DNA of 64,000 bases, taken from the NCBI RefSeq assembly GCF_000974425.1, contig NZ_CP010429.1:1116001-1180000 (forward strand), read 5' to 3'. A program made the translations under genes and the position numbers. Position 1 is the stretch's first letter. Every line of letters begins with the position of its first letter. Shown piece by piece: positions 18,207 through 26,515 of the stretch. The notes under the pieces were generated by a model that was not told the DNA's origin, made no database searches, and was given only the letters and a program-made list of their open reading frames with translations. The DNA is from Spirosoma radiotolerans. Lineage in GTDB: Bacteria; Bacteroidota; Bacteroidia; Cytophagales; Spirosomataceae.

Positions 18207-18306
18207 GATGGCGCGAGGCTCCGGCCTCTGGCCGGTATTGACCAGCTTGTGTGTATAAGCAAACCAGCAACGACACACCGGCCAGAGGCCGGAGCCTCGC
18301 GCCATC
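18207..18306. repeat. Perfect 30-bp inverted repeat with 40-base loop
   Basis: Arms 18207-18236 and 18277-18306 are exact complements, GC-rich (GGCGCGAGGCTCCGGCCTCT is part of the left arm), in an otherwise AT-rich spacer between divergent lacI and the M28 peptidase gene. The remaining 365-bp spacer shows no gene. Confidence 0.8.
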
Positions 18307-18409
18307 CGCCCGCGTCATCAAGGCCCTTCTTGCGAAGTAACCATTACGATCTTCGGCTTTTGCATTGTACCTTAGTCTTAAAATAATCAGGTAATTCTCA
18401 CTTCATTTA

Positions 18410-20005
18410 ATGACGTACAAACAGTTATTACTGGGGGCCACTTTGGTTGGTCTGCCCTTTCTGAGTTTCGGCCAGAAAAAATACGCTGCTTCCATCACAG
18501 CGGCCGATCTCGAAAAACACCTCCGCATTCTGGCCGCCGATGACATGGAAGGCCGCGAAACAGGCCAGGCGGGCCAGCGTAAAGCCGCTGAATACATTTC
18601 GAAACAGTTTGCCGCTGAAGGATTGAAGCCCATCGTGAAAACAGAGGATGGGAAATTGGTTTATCAGCAACCCTTTACGCTTTACAAGAAAAACTGGGGC
18701 GATTTTTATGTGAGTGCAGGCGGTAAGCGATTCGAGTATCTGAAAGACTTTGTGGTCAATGGCCTGCTCTATCAGCCCACCGAAATAGCCCTGGAGTCGG
18801 TGTTTGTTGGTTACGGTATCGGCGAAACCAATTATGACGATTATGCCGGACGGGACGTAAAAGGGAAAGCTGTTGTCATGCTGGAAGGTGAGCCCAAAAC
18901 AACGGGCGACAAATCACTAATCAGCGGCACCAGCGAAACCTCCAAATGGGGTGGCCCCAATGGATGGCGTGCCAAGAGTTTGCTGGCGAAGGAAAAAGGA
19001 GCGGCTCAGGTGTTTATCATTTCGGCCGAGTCGCCGGAGGCATTTAAGCAGGTACTTGCCCAGCGGGGTGCTTTGCAGGGACGGTTTAACCGATTGACGC
19101 TCAAGCCGGGCGCCGAAAATGTAGGCTCGATGGGTGTATTCCTCGTTTCGTCGGAGACCGCAGCAGCCCTGCTGAACACGTCGGCGGCCACACTCACGCA
19201 GACGACGGCCCAACTTGCTCAATCGACGGCTCCCGTTTCTTCGTCGCTGGCAGGGCATATCAGTGTCAAAGCAGACCGGGTGGAGGAGAAGGCTCAATCA
19301 TCCAACGTGTTGGGCTTTATTGAAGGCACCGATAAAAAAGATGAAGTCCTGATTGTTTCGGCCCATTACGACCATATCGGCATTAGCGCAGACGGCCAGG
19401 TCAACAACGGGGCTAATGACGATGGCTCCGGTACGGTGTCGGTGATCGAGATCGCTCAGGCCTTTGCTAAAGCGAAAGCCGAAGGGAAAGGACCGCGTCG
19501 GTCAATCCTGTTCCTGACGGTTTCGGGGGAAGAAAAAGGGCTGCTCGGGTCTCAATATTATGCCGACATGAGCCCGGTTATTCCGCTCGACAAAACGGTG
19601 GCCGACCTGAATATCGACATGGTGGGCCGGGTCGATGATTTACACAAGGGGAAATCAGACAACTACATTTACGTCATTGGCTCCGACAAGCTTTCGTCTG
19701 AGTTACATACAATCAGCGAAGCCGCGAATGAGAAGAACGTTAAAATGGAGTTGGATTATAAGTATAATGACCCTAAAGATCCCGAACGGATTTACTACCG
19801 TTCTGATCACTATAATTTCGCAAAGCACCAGATTCCCATCATTTTTTACTTCAACGGTTTGCACGGCGACTACCATAAGCCAACTGATGATGTAGAGAAA
19901 ATTGACTTCAACCTTGCCGAACGGAGTGCCCGCCTGGTGTTCTACACGGCCTGGGAAATTGCCAACCGCGATGAACGGCTGGTGGTCGATAGCAACAAAC
20001 AGTAA
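18410..20005 (+). CDS. Secreted M28-family zinc aminopeptidase
   Basis: This 531-residue protein has a signal peptide (about residues 1-21, ending LSFGQ). An apical PA-type insert lies around residues 90-250. The M28 catalytic core follows, with zinc-ligand motifs H319 (SAHYDH), D337 (NNGANDDGSGT), the E374-E375 pair (VSGEEKGLLGSQ), D403 (NIDMVGR) and a late histidine in LHGDYHKPTDD. All five expected metal-binding positions are present, so it should be active. M28 enzymes remove N-terminal residues from peptides outside the cytoplasm. It is divergent from lacI and ends in a terminator shared with the convergent hydrolase. Confidence 0.9.
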   Translation: MTYKQLLLGATLVGLPFLSFGQKKYAASITAADLEKHLRILAADDMEGRETGQAGQRKAAEYISKQFAAEGLKPIVKTEDGKLVYQQPFTLYKKNWGDFYVSAGGKRFEYLKDFVVNGLLYQPTEIALESVFVGYGIGETNYDDYAGRDVKGKAVVMLEGEPKTTGDKSLISGTSETSKWGGPNGWRAKSLLAKEKGAAQVFIISAESPEAFKQVLAQRGALQGRFNRLTLKPGAENVGSMGVFLVSSETAAALLNTSAATLTQTTAQLAQSTAPVSSSLAGHISVKADRVEEKAQSSNVLGFIEGTDKKDEVLIVSAHYDHIGISADGQVNNGANDDGSGTVSVIEIAQAFAKAKAEGKGPRRSILFLTVSGEEKGLLGSQYYADMSPVIPLDKTVADLNIDMVGRVDDLHKGKSDNYIYVIGSDKLSSELHTISEAANEKNVKMELDYKYNDPKDPERIYYRSDHYNFAKHQIPIIFYFNGLHGDYHKPTDDVEKIDFNLAERSARLVFYTAWEIANRDERLVVDSNKQ

Positions 20006-20019
20006 AACAGACGTTTATG

Positions 20020-20047
20020 AGGGGAACAGCTGTTAATCTGTTCCCCT
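20020..20047. terminator. Bidirectional terminator hairpin
   Basis: A 10-bp stem, AGGGGAACAG paired with CTGTTCCCCT, encloses an 8-base loop. It sits between the ends of two convergent genes. Confidence 0.7.
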
Positions 20048-20055
20048 TATATCTT

Positions 20056-20859
20056 CTAGTGGGCGGTTAACCAGTTGCGAACGCGGGGGTTAAAGTCGTC
20101 GATACACTCCCAGTGAAACGCATGTCCGGCATCGTCGTAGAGGTGCAGTTCGCTATTGGGAATGGCCCCGGCTACTTCTTCGCTCATCCAGACGGGGGTA
20201 AAAATATCTTTACGGCCACCAATAACCAGACAGGGCTTGTTTATCGAACTCAGTTCTGCCAGCGTATTGTGGGTTATGCAGGCTTCGGCTTGCCCTTCGA
20301 GGCCGTGCAACGGCTGGGGCGATGAATCAACGGCGGCCTGCTGCCGACCAGCCAGAAGGTCGGCAAACATAGTGTCGTCGTCCCAGCTTCGTTTGGCGTA
20401 GATCAGCAACTGAATGTAATTCGAAAACTCCTCGGGTCGTAATCGGGCCTTGATGGTGGCCATGTGCCGAAAGATCGCTTCGGCCGTTCGGTCGCAGCGT
20501 GCCCATGGGCACATGAGTACCAGCGAACGTACTTTATCAGGATGCCGTAAGGCAAGTTGCTGGGCAATGGTGCTACCCATCGAGACCCCCACAACCCGCA
20601 CTGAGCCCAGGCCAAGCGCGTCGATCAGGCCCGCGTAATCGTCGGCCATCTGGGCGGTAGTGTAAGGTCCTGCCGGTTTATCCGACTGGCCAACGCCCCG
20701 GTTATCGCCCATAATGCAGCGAAACTGGTGGTGCCAGTCATCGGCGTGTTTTTCCCAAACGGAACCGGGTGCTGTGATACCCATGATCAGCAGAAGTGGC
20801 TCCCCCGAGCCTCGTTCCTCATAATACAGGTTGATGCCGTTGGTTTTTAGTAGAGGCAT
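20056..20859 (-). CDS. Alpha/beta-hydrolase
   Basis: This 267-residue hydrolase starts at MPLLKTNGINLYYEERG (20859). The frame continues 67 codons further upstream, but that part crosses intergenic repeats and is not protein-like. Catalytic features are the oxyanion HG-like GSGEPLLLIMG segment, nucleophile motif GVSMGSTIAQQ, a late aspartate (GGRKDIFTP) and histidine (DDAGHAFHWE). No signal peptide is seen, so it is cytoplasmic. The family covers esterases, lactonases and haloperoxidase-like enzymes, and the substrate is unknown. It sits downstream of a sugar phosphate isomerase-like gene on the same strand. Confidence 0.85.
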   Translation of the reverse strand: MPLLKTNGINLYYEERGSGEPLLLIMGITAPGSVWEKHADDWHHQFRCIMGDNRGVGQSDKPAGPYTTAQMADDYAGLIDALGLGSVRVVGVSMGSTIAQQLALRHPDKVRSLVLMCPWARCDRTAEAIFRHMATIKARLRPEEFSNYIQLLIYAKRSWDDDTMFADLLAGRQQAAVDSSPQPLHGLEGQAEACITHNTLAELSSINKPCLVIGGRKDIFTPVWMSEEVAGAIPNSELHLYDDAGHAFHWECIDDFNPRVRNWLTAH

Positions 20860-20928
20860 GGTGAAAGAGTGAAAGGGCGAATGAGTGAAAGAGTGCCTGT
20901 GCAGCCGGTTACTTACTAACCGACCGGG

Positions 20929-21001
20929 AAGGTTTCTTAAAACCTTTTGTCGTTGTTTATCGAGGTTTTGAGAAACCTCACTCATCAGATGTAAGCATCT
21001 G
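20929..21001. repeat. Cluster of small palindromes, family 2
   Basis: AAGGTTTCTTAAAACCTTT (20929-20947), GAGGTTTTGAGAAACCTC (20962-20979) and CAGATGTAAGCATCTG (20986-21001) lie in a row. The first two share the core GGTTTyTnAAAACC in opposite orientations, as at 51070-51168. Confidence 0.65.
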
Positions 21002-21056
21002 ACGGCACAACAAAGAGTGAAAGAGGAAATGAGTGAAACCTCTGGATGGCATTTAT

Positions 21057-21887
21057 TCACTCTTTGATTCCTGGAAGCAACGTTTCGTACACCCAGCGAC
21101 CGTCATGAAGGGTGACGCCGTCGGGATCATCCATGGCTTCGGGGCCTTCATCTTCGCAGATAATCCAGCCGCTGTATTGCTGCTCGACCAACCATTGAGT
21201 GATACCTACAAAATCAACTTTGCCGTTGCCGAGTAACGCAAATTCGGGCTCGCCGTTCCAGTCTTTATAATGGACAAGGTTGATGAGCGACGCGTACTCT
21301 TTCATTTTGGTCAACGGGTCCATGCCGCCGTTGATGAGGTGGCCGACGTCGGGTGTCCAGCCCGTGACCGAGGCATCGAGCGATTCGATAATGACCCGGT
21401 AATCCTCCTCCGTACGGGTGATGGACGAGTGGGGCGAATTGGGGTGAAACGTGCAGGGAACCCCCTGATCGACCGCCCGGCGCGATACCCGGTTGACAAT
21501 ATTAACGAGGTTACGACGACGGGTTTCGAGGTCATGTCGCCCCGTTGGTTTCTGCACGGTGCACAGCAACGCCCCCGGAAAGTGTTTCAGCAAGGCAATG
21601 GCCCGATCGGCCTCGTATTTTTCCTGCTCGGTTTCGTCGGGGTTGTTCCAGTCCAGTGCCAGGGCAATGGCTGCCAGCTCAACGCCCTGTTCGGTTAATT
21701 TTACGCCCAGACTGTCGGGGTCGGGCAGGTCGCCCATCCAGTTGAAGATAGGTTCGATGCCCGCGAAACCTGCCTGCGCCGTAATGTCGATCATGTGCCC
21801 CAGGCGGTTGGCGTGGGTTTGACCATTGTTATTCATGAACCAGGTATAAGCTTCGGCACCAAAGCGAAAAGGGAAAGAAGAGTCCAT
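21057..21887 (-). CDS. Sugar phosphate isomerase/epimerase-like TIM barrel
   Basis: This 276-residue protein has the AP-endonuclease-2/xylose isomerase-like TIM-barrel pattern. It opens with FGAEAYTWF, then TAQAGFAGIEPIFNWMGD, has a mid-protein metal-binding zone VPCTFHPNSPHSS and WTPDVGHLINGGMDP, and closes with NLVHYKDWNG and GWIICEDEGPEA. The histidine, aspartate and glutamate residues at those strand ends are the usual metal ligands of this family. Members isomerise or epimerise sugars and inositols, often next to sugar oxidoreductases and ThuA proteins, as here. No export signal is present. The exact reaction cannot be called. Confidence 0.8.
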   Translation of the reverse strand: MDSSFPFRFGAEAYTWFMNNNGQTHANRLGHMIDITAQAGFAGIEPIFNWMGDLPDPDSLGVKLTEQGVELAAIALALDWNNPDETEQEKYEADRAIALLKHFPGALLCTVQKPTGRHDLETRRRNLVNIVNRVSRRAVDQGVPCTFHPNSPHSSITRTEEDYRVIIESLDASVTGWTPDVGHLINGGMDPLTKMKEYASLINLVHYKDWNGEPEFALLGNGKVDFVGITQWLVEQQYSGWIICEDEGPEAMDDPDGVTLHDGRWVYETLLPGIKE

Positions 21888-21917
21888 TTAAGAATAAATA
21901 GTAGTAGCTAAGGGACT

Positions 21918-21992
21918 GCTGATTTTTATGATCCTTATGATTTGGAAATGATTGAAACATCATAACTGATCTTAACAATCCTAAAAATCAGC
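21918..21992. repeat. Inverted repeat in spacer
   Basis: GCTGATTTTTA (21918-21928) pairs perfectly with TAAAAATCAGC (21982-21992) across 53 bases that themselves contain partial symmetry. It lies upstream of the isomerase-like gene. Confidence 0.5.
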
Positions 21993-22016
21993 GGTCTATT
22001 CAATGTGTGAAGTCAA

Positions 22017-25000
22017 TTATTTTTCCATCGGGTGTTCTTTCAACAACTGTTGCGGAGAGTAAAAATCCTTTTTGCGTTCGGTAGCGGCCCGTACTCTCTT
22101 AACCTGGTCGGGAAGCACGGCGGGGGCCTGATTGCCGAATGAGTTTCTGACGTAGGTTAGTACGGCCGCAATTTCATTGTCTTTCAGTAACCCGCCAAAC
22201 GGGGTCATGGGCACCTGTCCGGGATACGTTTTACCAACGACGTCGATAGGCCCCATGAGTCCTTTGAGGGCTATTTTTATCAACCGTTCCTCATTTCCCG
22301 ACACCCAGTTGGTGCCGGTGAGAGGAGGGAAGCCAGAGGCAGTAAGCCCTTTTCCATCGGGCTGGTGACAGGTGGTGCAATAGCCTTCCTTCGAATAGAT
22401 TTGCTTGCCCATGTTGTAGAGGGCCAGCTCTTCGCCTTTCAGTGTCGATGTCACGACCTTTTCTTCTACCTTCTTCACGTTGACCCCTTTGAGGTGGGCA
22501 ACGGCCGCTTCGTGGGCGTGAACCATCCATTCATCCAGCGGTTTTTTGGTGGCTTCGGCCAGAATAGGAAGGCCCTTTTCCTTACCGATCCAGGAAGCGG
22601 CCACAATGGCCGCCAACCGAACCCGGCTGTTGTCGTCCCGGACGGCCTGCATGAGCAGATCGGCCTGGTCGGCAACCTGATGGCCGGTATACCGAACAAC
22701 CTGAATGGCAGCGGCCCGGGCGTGGTAGTCTTTCGCTTTAAGCACTTGCCGCAGCAGTTTCTGGTCTACTTTATTCATACCCCAGCTTACCCAAAGCCCT
22801 TCCAGCAGATGATGTTCGTAGCGGGGGTCATTCTTATCGAGTCCGGCTACCCAGGTATTTAGTTTCGCCAAAACCTGATTGACATCCCGACCGCGAAGTT
22901 CGCGCCGGGTGCGGTAGCGCGTGCGGTACTCGGGTAGTTTGAGGTTATCCAGCAGTTCGTCGATGCTGGCACCGTCTATTTTAGCGGGCGTTACCAGCGG
23001 CCGCGATGGGTACGTAATCCGGTAAATCCGTCCGTGCGAATGGTCGCGCAGGGGGTCGCGGGCGTTGTGCTGCATGTGCCCGATCAGGATGTTGTGCCAG
23101 TCGATCAAATAGAGCGAGCCATCGGGTGCGAACTCCATATCGACCGGACGGAAGTTGCGGTCTTCACTCACCACCAGATCGGCCCGGTGCTTACTGATGT
23201 AGCCCGTACCGTCGTCTTTCAGGGTGTGCTCTTTCATACCCAGAAAACCAATGGTGTTGTTGATCAGGAAATCGCCCTGGATGTCGTCCGGAAAGTGGCG
23301 GCTGGAAACAAACTCCAGCCCGGATGTTGGCCGAACCCGGTGAGCCTCTTCAATCAACTGAGCCGATTTGTGGGTAGCTTCACCATAGCGCGGCAATACC
23401 GAACCGGGCATCATCCACCGCACATCGGGGCTGGAGGTTTCGGCAAAGAACGGCTGGCCCCAGTCGTCAAACGCAATGCCCCAGGGGTTTGGAATGGACA
23501 ACTGTGCGGTGCGTTCCAGTTTATGAAGCTGTGGGCTGTAGCGATAGAAGCCGCCATTGGTGGCCCGAACGGTGCCGTAAGGCGTTTCTACGTTGGTGTG
23601 TAGAAATACACCTTCTCCCGAGTAGATAGCGCCCGAAGGATCGACCGTAAAGGCGTGGCTGTTGTGGTGGGTGTCGTGGTCATCGAAGCCGCTGAGCAGA
23701 ATTTCCCGTTTGTCGGCCTTGCCATCGCCATCGGTATCAACGAGCAGTTTCAGGTTAGTGCCCTGTGACACATAAACGCCTTCTTTCGCAATCTCGAAGC
23801 CAAGCGGCAAGTGAAGTCCATTGGCGAAAACAGTTTCCTTATCGGCCTTCCCGTCGTTGTTGGTATCTTCAAAAATCAGAATCTTGTCGTCGGGCTTGGC
23901 ATCGCCCGGTTTGTAATGCGGATAACTTGGCATGACCGCTACCCACAGCCGCCCTTTGTTATCGAAGGACATCTGCATGGGTTTCGCCAGGTCAGGAAAC
24001 TCTTCTTCAGAAGCAAAAAGCTCGATTTTGTAGCCCTGAGGTACTTTTAGTTTGCTCAACGCTTCCTGCCCGTAGAGGTACGTCAGGCTACCATTCTTCT
24101 CCGGGTTGAAATTGGTTTTTACGGCGGGAAGTTGTTTCGTTTTCTTGTCGGCCGCAGCAATGTCCATTTTTTCTCCTTTCGCAGCGGCCATCCAGACGGC
24201 CGTATCCCGAATGGCGGTCATTTCCCGAATCTTCTCTATTTCGGCCGGGTAGTTGTCCGGGCCAAAGGGATTGTACCGGCGACCATACACGTGAACACCG
24301 TTCGGAATTTTATAGTCATTATGCCACATCCAGTTCTTTTCCAGCACGGCATCGTGCACCAAGGCCCGGTTCGGTTCGGCTTTTGGGGTTGTTTTACCAA
24401 AAATCTGATCGGCCAACAGAACGCCCAGTTTTTTATAGCCAGCTTCGTTCAGCTGAGAGCCATCGATGGTCAGCGGTTCCTTGCTGGCATCGTACCATTG
24501 TTTGGAAGGCGTAAAGGCATCGACAAATAGGACATTGTTTTGATCGGCTACCTCTTTCATTGCCTTCGTGTAAAGCAAAAGGTTCTCGTTTTCCTTTTTG
24601 CCGTTTGGCAGATCATACATAGCCGACAAATCCTCGAACGCAATGGGCGACACAATAGCGAGCTTGGGTGCACTGACCCCGTTGTACGTTTGCTTCAGCG
24701 TCCACTTGATAAAGGCGTCCAGTTCCGCCTTGTAGTTGGCCAGTCCTTCTTTTCCCTGAAAAGATTCGCTATAGCCAAAAAAGGCAACGATCACATCGGC
24801 TTTCAGGCGGGTGAGCCATTGGTCGGGATAATCAAAATGCCCTTCACTCTCCGAATTGTTGGCGTACTCCGTCTGAAATTTCTCGGCTCCCGGAAAGGCC
24901 CAGGGCGTGTTTCGGCTGGCATGGGGCCTGAAGCCGGGGGTATCACCGCCATCGCACATGTTCCGGATGTAAAGCATGTCATCGGGATAGCGAACCTGCA

Positions 25001-25202
25001 TTTCCGTCTCGAAATGACCGTAGTTCATCATCCTTGACCCCAGATTACCACCCAGGAGCATAATATGAGACCCTTTCTTGACGGCCAACGGTTCGACGGT
25101 GTTAACCAGGCCCCGGTTTGTTTGAAACGCGCTAACCGCAATCAGCACGAGCACCGATACAATGAGCAATCGATTGAGGGTATTTTTTCTGGGTAGCGAC
25201 AT
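22017..25202 (-). CDS. SGNH hydrolase / beta-propeller / HEAT / cytochrome c fusion protein
   Basis: The preferred start is MSLPRKNTLNRLLIVSVLVL (25202), which gives 1061 residues; an upstream start would add 18 residues ahead of the signal. Order: signal anchor (10-26); SGNH/GDSL-like domain (about 45-270, GGNLGSRMMN and DGSQLNEAGY); PVC-type dehydrogenase propeller (about 390-730, with calcium-binding-like DTNNDGKADKE and DTDGDGKADKRE loops); HEAT-like helices (about 745-905); cytochrome c (about 925-1025) with heme motif CTTCH at 942-946 and probable axial methionine M999. Such proteins are probably periplasmic sugar oxidoreductases. It lies just downstream of a ThuA gene (57-bp gap), so the two are probably co-transcribed. 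Confidence 0.85.
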   Translation of the reverse strand: MSLPRKNTLNRLLIVSVLVLIAVSAFQTNRGLVNTVEPLAVKKGSHIMLLGGNLGSRMMNYGHFETEMQVRYPDDMLYIRNMCDGGDTPGFRPHASRNTPWAFPGAEKFQTEYANNSESEGHFDYPDQWLTRLKADVIVAFFGYSESFQGKEGLANYKAELDAFIKWTLKQTYNGVSAPKLAIVSPIAFEDLSAMYDLPNGKKENENLLLYTKAMKEVADQNNVLFVDAFTPSKQWYDASKEPLTIDGSQLNEAGYKKLGVLLADQIFGKTTPKAEPNRALVHDAVLEKNWMWHNDYKIPNGVHVYGRRYNPFGPDNYPAEIEKIREMTAIRDTAVWMAAAKGEKMDIAAADKKTKQLPAVKTNFNPEKNGSLTYLYGQEALSKLKVPQGYKIELFASEEEFPDLAKPMQMSFDNKGRLWVAVMPSYPHYKPGDAKPDDKILIFEDTNNDGKADKETVFANGLHLPLGFEIAKEGVYVSQGTNLKLLVDTDGDGKADKREILLSGFDDHDTHHNSHAFTVDPSGAIYSGEGVFLHTNVETPYGTVRATNGGFYRYSPQLHKLERTAQLSIPNPWGIAFDDWGQPFFAETSSPDVRWMMPGSVLPRYGEATHKSAQLIEEAHRVRPTSGLEFVSSRHFPDDIQGDFLINNTIGFLGMKEHTLKDDGTGYISKHRADLVVSEDRNFRPVDMEFAPDGSLYLIDWHNILIGHMQHNARDPLRDHSHGRIYRITYPSRPLVTPAKIDGASIDELLDNLKLPEYRTRYRTRRELRGRDVNQVLAKLNTWVAGLDKNDPRYEHHLLEGLWVSWGMNKVDQKLLRQVLKAKDYHARAAAIQVVRYTGHQVADQADLLMQAVRDDNSRVRLAAIVAASWIGKEKGLPILAEATKKPLDEWMVHAHEAAVAHLKGVNVKKVEEKVVTSTLKGEELALYNMGKQIYSKEGYCTTCHQPDGKGLTASGFPPLTGTNWVSGNEERLIKIALKGLMGPIDVVGKTYPGQVPMTPFGGLLKDNEIAAVLTYVRNSFGNQAPAVLPDQVKRVRAATERKKDFYSPQQLLKEHPMEK

Positions 25203-25259
25203 GGCGATTGTTGAAGATAATGACCAACTAATTGTACGTATGTGCTTCGCAAACACGTA

Positions 25260-26159
25260 TCAGGATTTGTTCGGATGGCCGTATGGTACGTCAATGGCTA
25301 GTTTGCCTTTCCAGGTTTTAGGGACTGGCAAACCCAGTTCCCAATGGATGGCATTGATCACCAATCGCTGAAATGATTCTATCTGAAAATCTTCGGGGTG
25401 TCCCAGGGTGGTTAGAAATGCTTTGCCACCCCACTGGTTTTTCCAGGTCCAGGCGACAGGGTTATCAATGGCGGCTTTGTCGGGATTGACCGATTTTCCC
25501 ATCAACAGCGGAACGGCTCCTTTGGCCGGATAGTCGGGCAGCACCCGGTAGAGCCAGGAAGCTGCGTGGAAACTGGGCGCAACACCGGTCAGGATGGGGT
25601 TTTTGGCGGCTTCGGGAATGATCGTGACATCGGTTGTACTTTTGTGGCCGTAGTGGGTATGCTGCGCCTTACCACCCCAGCCCGGTGGTGCCCCAAAAGC
25701 AAACTCGCCAAATGAATTCCAGTGTTGCCGTTCGTCGCCGTCGGGGTAATTGAACGCGTGGGTTGTGGTTCGGAACCCCATTACGGGCTTCCCCGATTTT
25801 AGGTAAGCGTCGATGTAATTCAATTGATCCTGAGGAAGTTGCCGCCAGCGAAGGAAGAAGACGGCCAAATCAGCTTCTTTCAATGCCTCCAGGCCGGGAA
25901 TGTCTTTCTCACCATTGTAGTCGGGATAAGCTTTCAGCACTTTCGTGCGCATGCCGTAGTTTTTCTCTAGTTCGGCGGCAATAACAGGTAATGTCAGCTC
26001 TCCGCTGTATTCGTGGTCGCCGGTGACGAAAACGACATAAGGTTTCTTCGCTTTGGCTGAAGGCGATGCACTGGCCAGGACCTCCGCAAAAGATAACGGG
26101 TAGGCTAAAGCCAATAGACCAGCGGCCTGTTGAAGGAAAGTTCGGCGTTGGTTTTTCAT
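25260..26159 (-). CDS. ThuA-domain protein, exported
   Basis: This 299-residue protein has a twin-arginine-like signal (NQRRTFLQQAAGLLALAYPL, cleavage around residue 32). The ThuA/class I glutamine amidotransferase-like fold follows: VVFVTGDHEYSGELTLPVIA, DLAVFFLRWRQLPQDQ, KPVMGFRTTTHAF, and C-terminal VAWTWKNQWGGKAFLTTLGHPEDF. ThuA proteins were named from a rhizobial trehalose utilisation locus, and their biochemical role is still poorly defined. Members are frequently encoded beside PVC-type heme dehydrogenases, as here. The cytochrome fusion gene starts 57 bp downstream. A role in periplasmic sugar oxidation is suggested by context only. Confidence 0.85.
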   Translation of the reverse strand: MKNQRRTFLQQAAGLLALAYPLSFAEVLASASPSAKAKKPYVVFVTGDHEYSGELTLPVIAAELEKNYGMRTKVLKAYPDYNGEKDIPGLEALKEADLAVFFLRWRQLPQDQLNYIDAYLKSGKPVMGFRTTTHAFNYPDGDERQHWNSFGEFAFGAPPGWGGKAQHTHYGHKSTTDVTIIPEAAKNPILTGVAPSFHAASWLYRVLPDYPAKGAVPLLMGKSVNPDKAAIDNPVAWTWKNQWGGKAFLTTLGHPEDFQIESFQRLVINAIHWELGLPVPKTWKGKLAIDVPYGHPNKS

Positions 26160-26515
26160 GTAAGGCGTTTTTATACGGAAGAGTAAGCTGATAACGTAAG
26201 AAAATCCAGCGCTGAATTTACTTGGTTCGCTGGCCTGGCGGCCAAAAAAGTTATGGTTCGAGCCGTTGTGCCGTCACGTTTTGTCCACAATTAATAGCGC
26301 CATTTTTGAACGTATGTGTACGCAGAACGGTGCGTAGGGATAGTAGAGTCGTCCTGTTATGGCTCCCCGGTCTTTGAGGGCACTTCAGTGCAGAACAAAA
26401 CAAAAAAGAGCGTGCCCTTGGGTAGCTCCATCAGGCTAATTACAAAGCGGTCATCGCACTTTGCCCTGTACTTAGGGGAAGACGCAGGCCACGGCGTGTA
26501 GACTAATCAGACCAA
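26160..26515. other. 356-bp spacer with no recognisable gene
   Basis: No convincing coding region or known RNA was recognised. TACGCA(GAACGG)TGCGTA forms a small hairpin at 26319-26336. AGGGCAC pairs with GTGCCCT around 26377-26425 across an A-rich loop. A short frame on each strand spans part of it, but neither resembles a known protein. It could hold a small RNA or decayed coding DNA. Confidence 0.4.

Noticed and set aside
20860-21060. An N-terminal extension of the alpha/beta-hydrolase
   Set aside because: It runs through palindromic repeats and GAAAGAGTGA words and is not protein-like; the conserved fold begins at MPLLKTNG.
26316-26501. A 61-codon plus-strand frame with GTG start in the spacer before the subtilisin end
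   Set aside because: It has no recognisable domain, ribosome site or partner. Kept only as part of the unexplained spacer.
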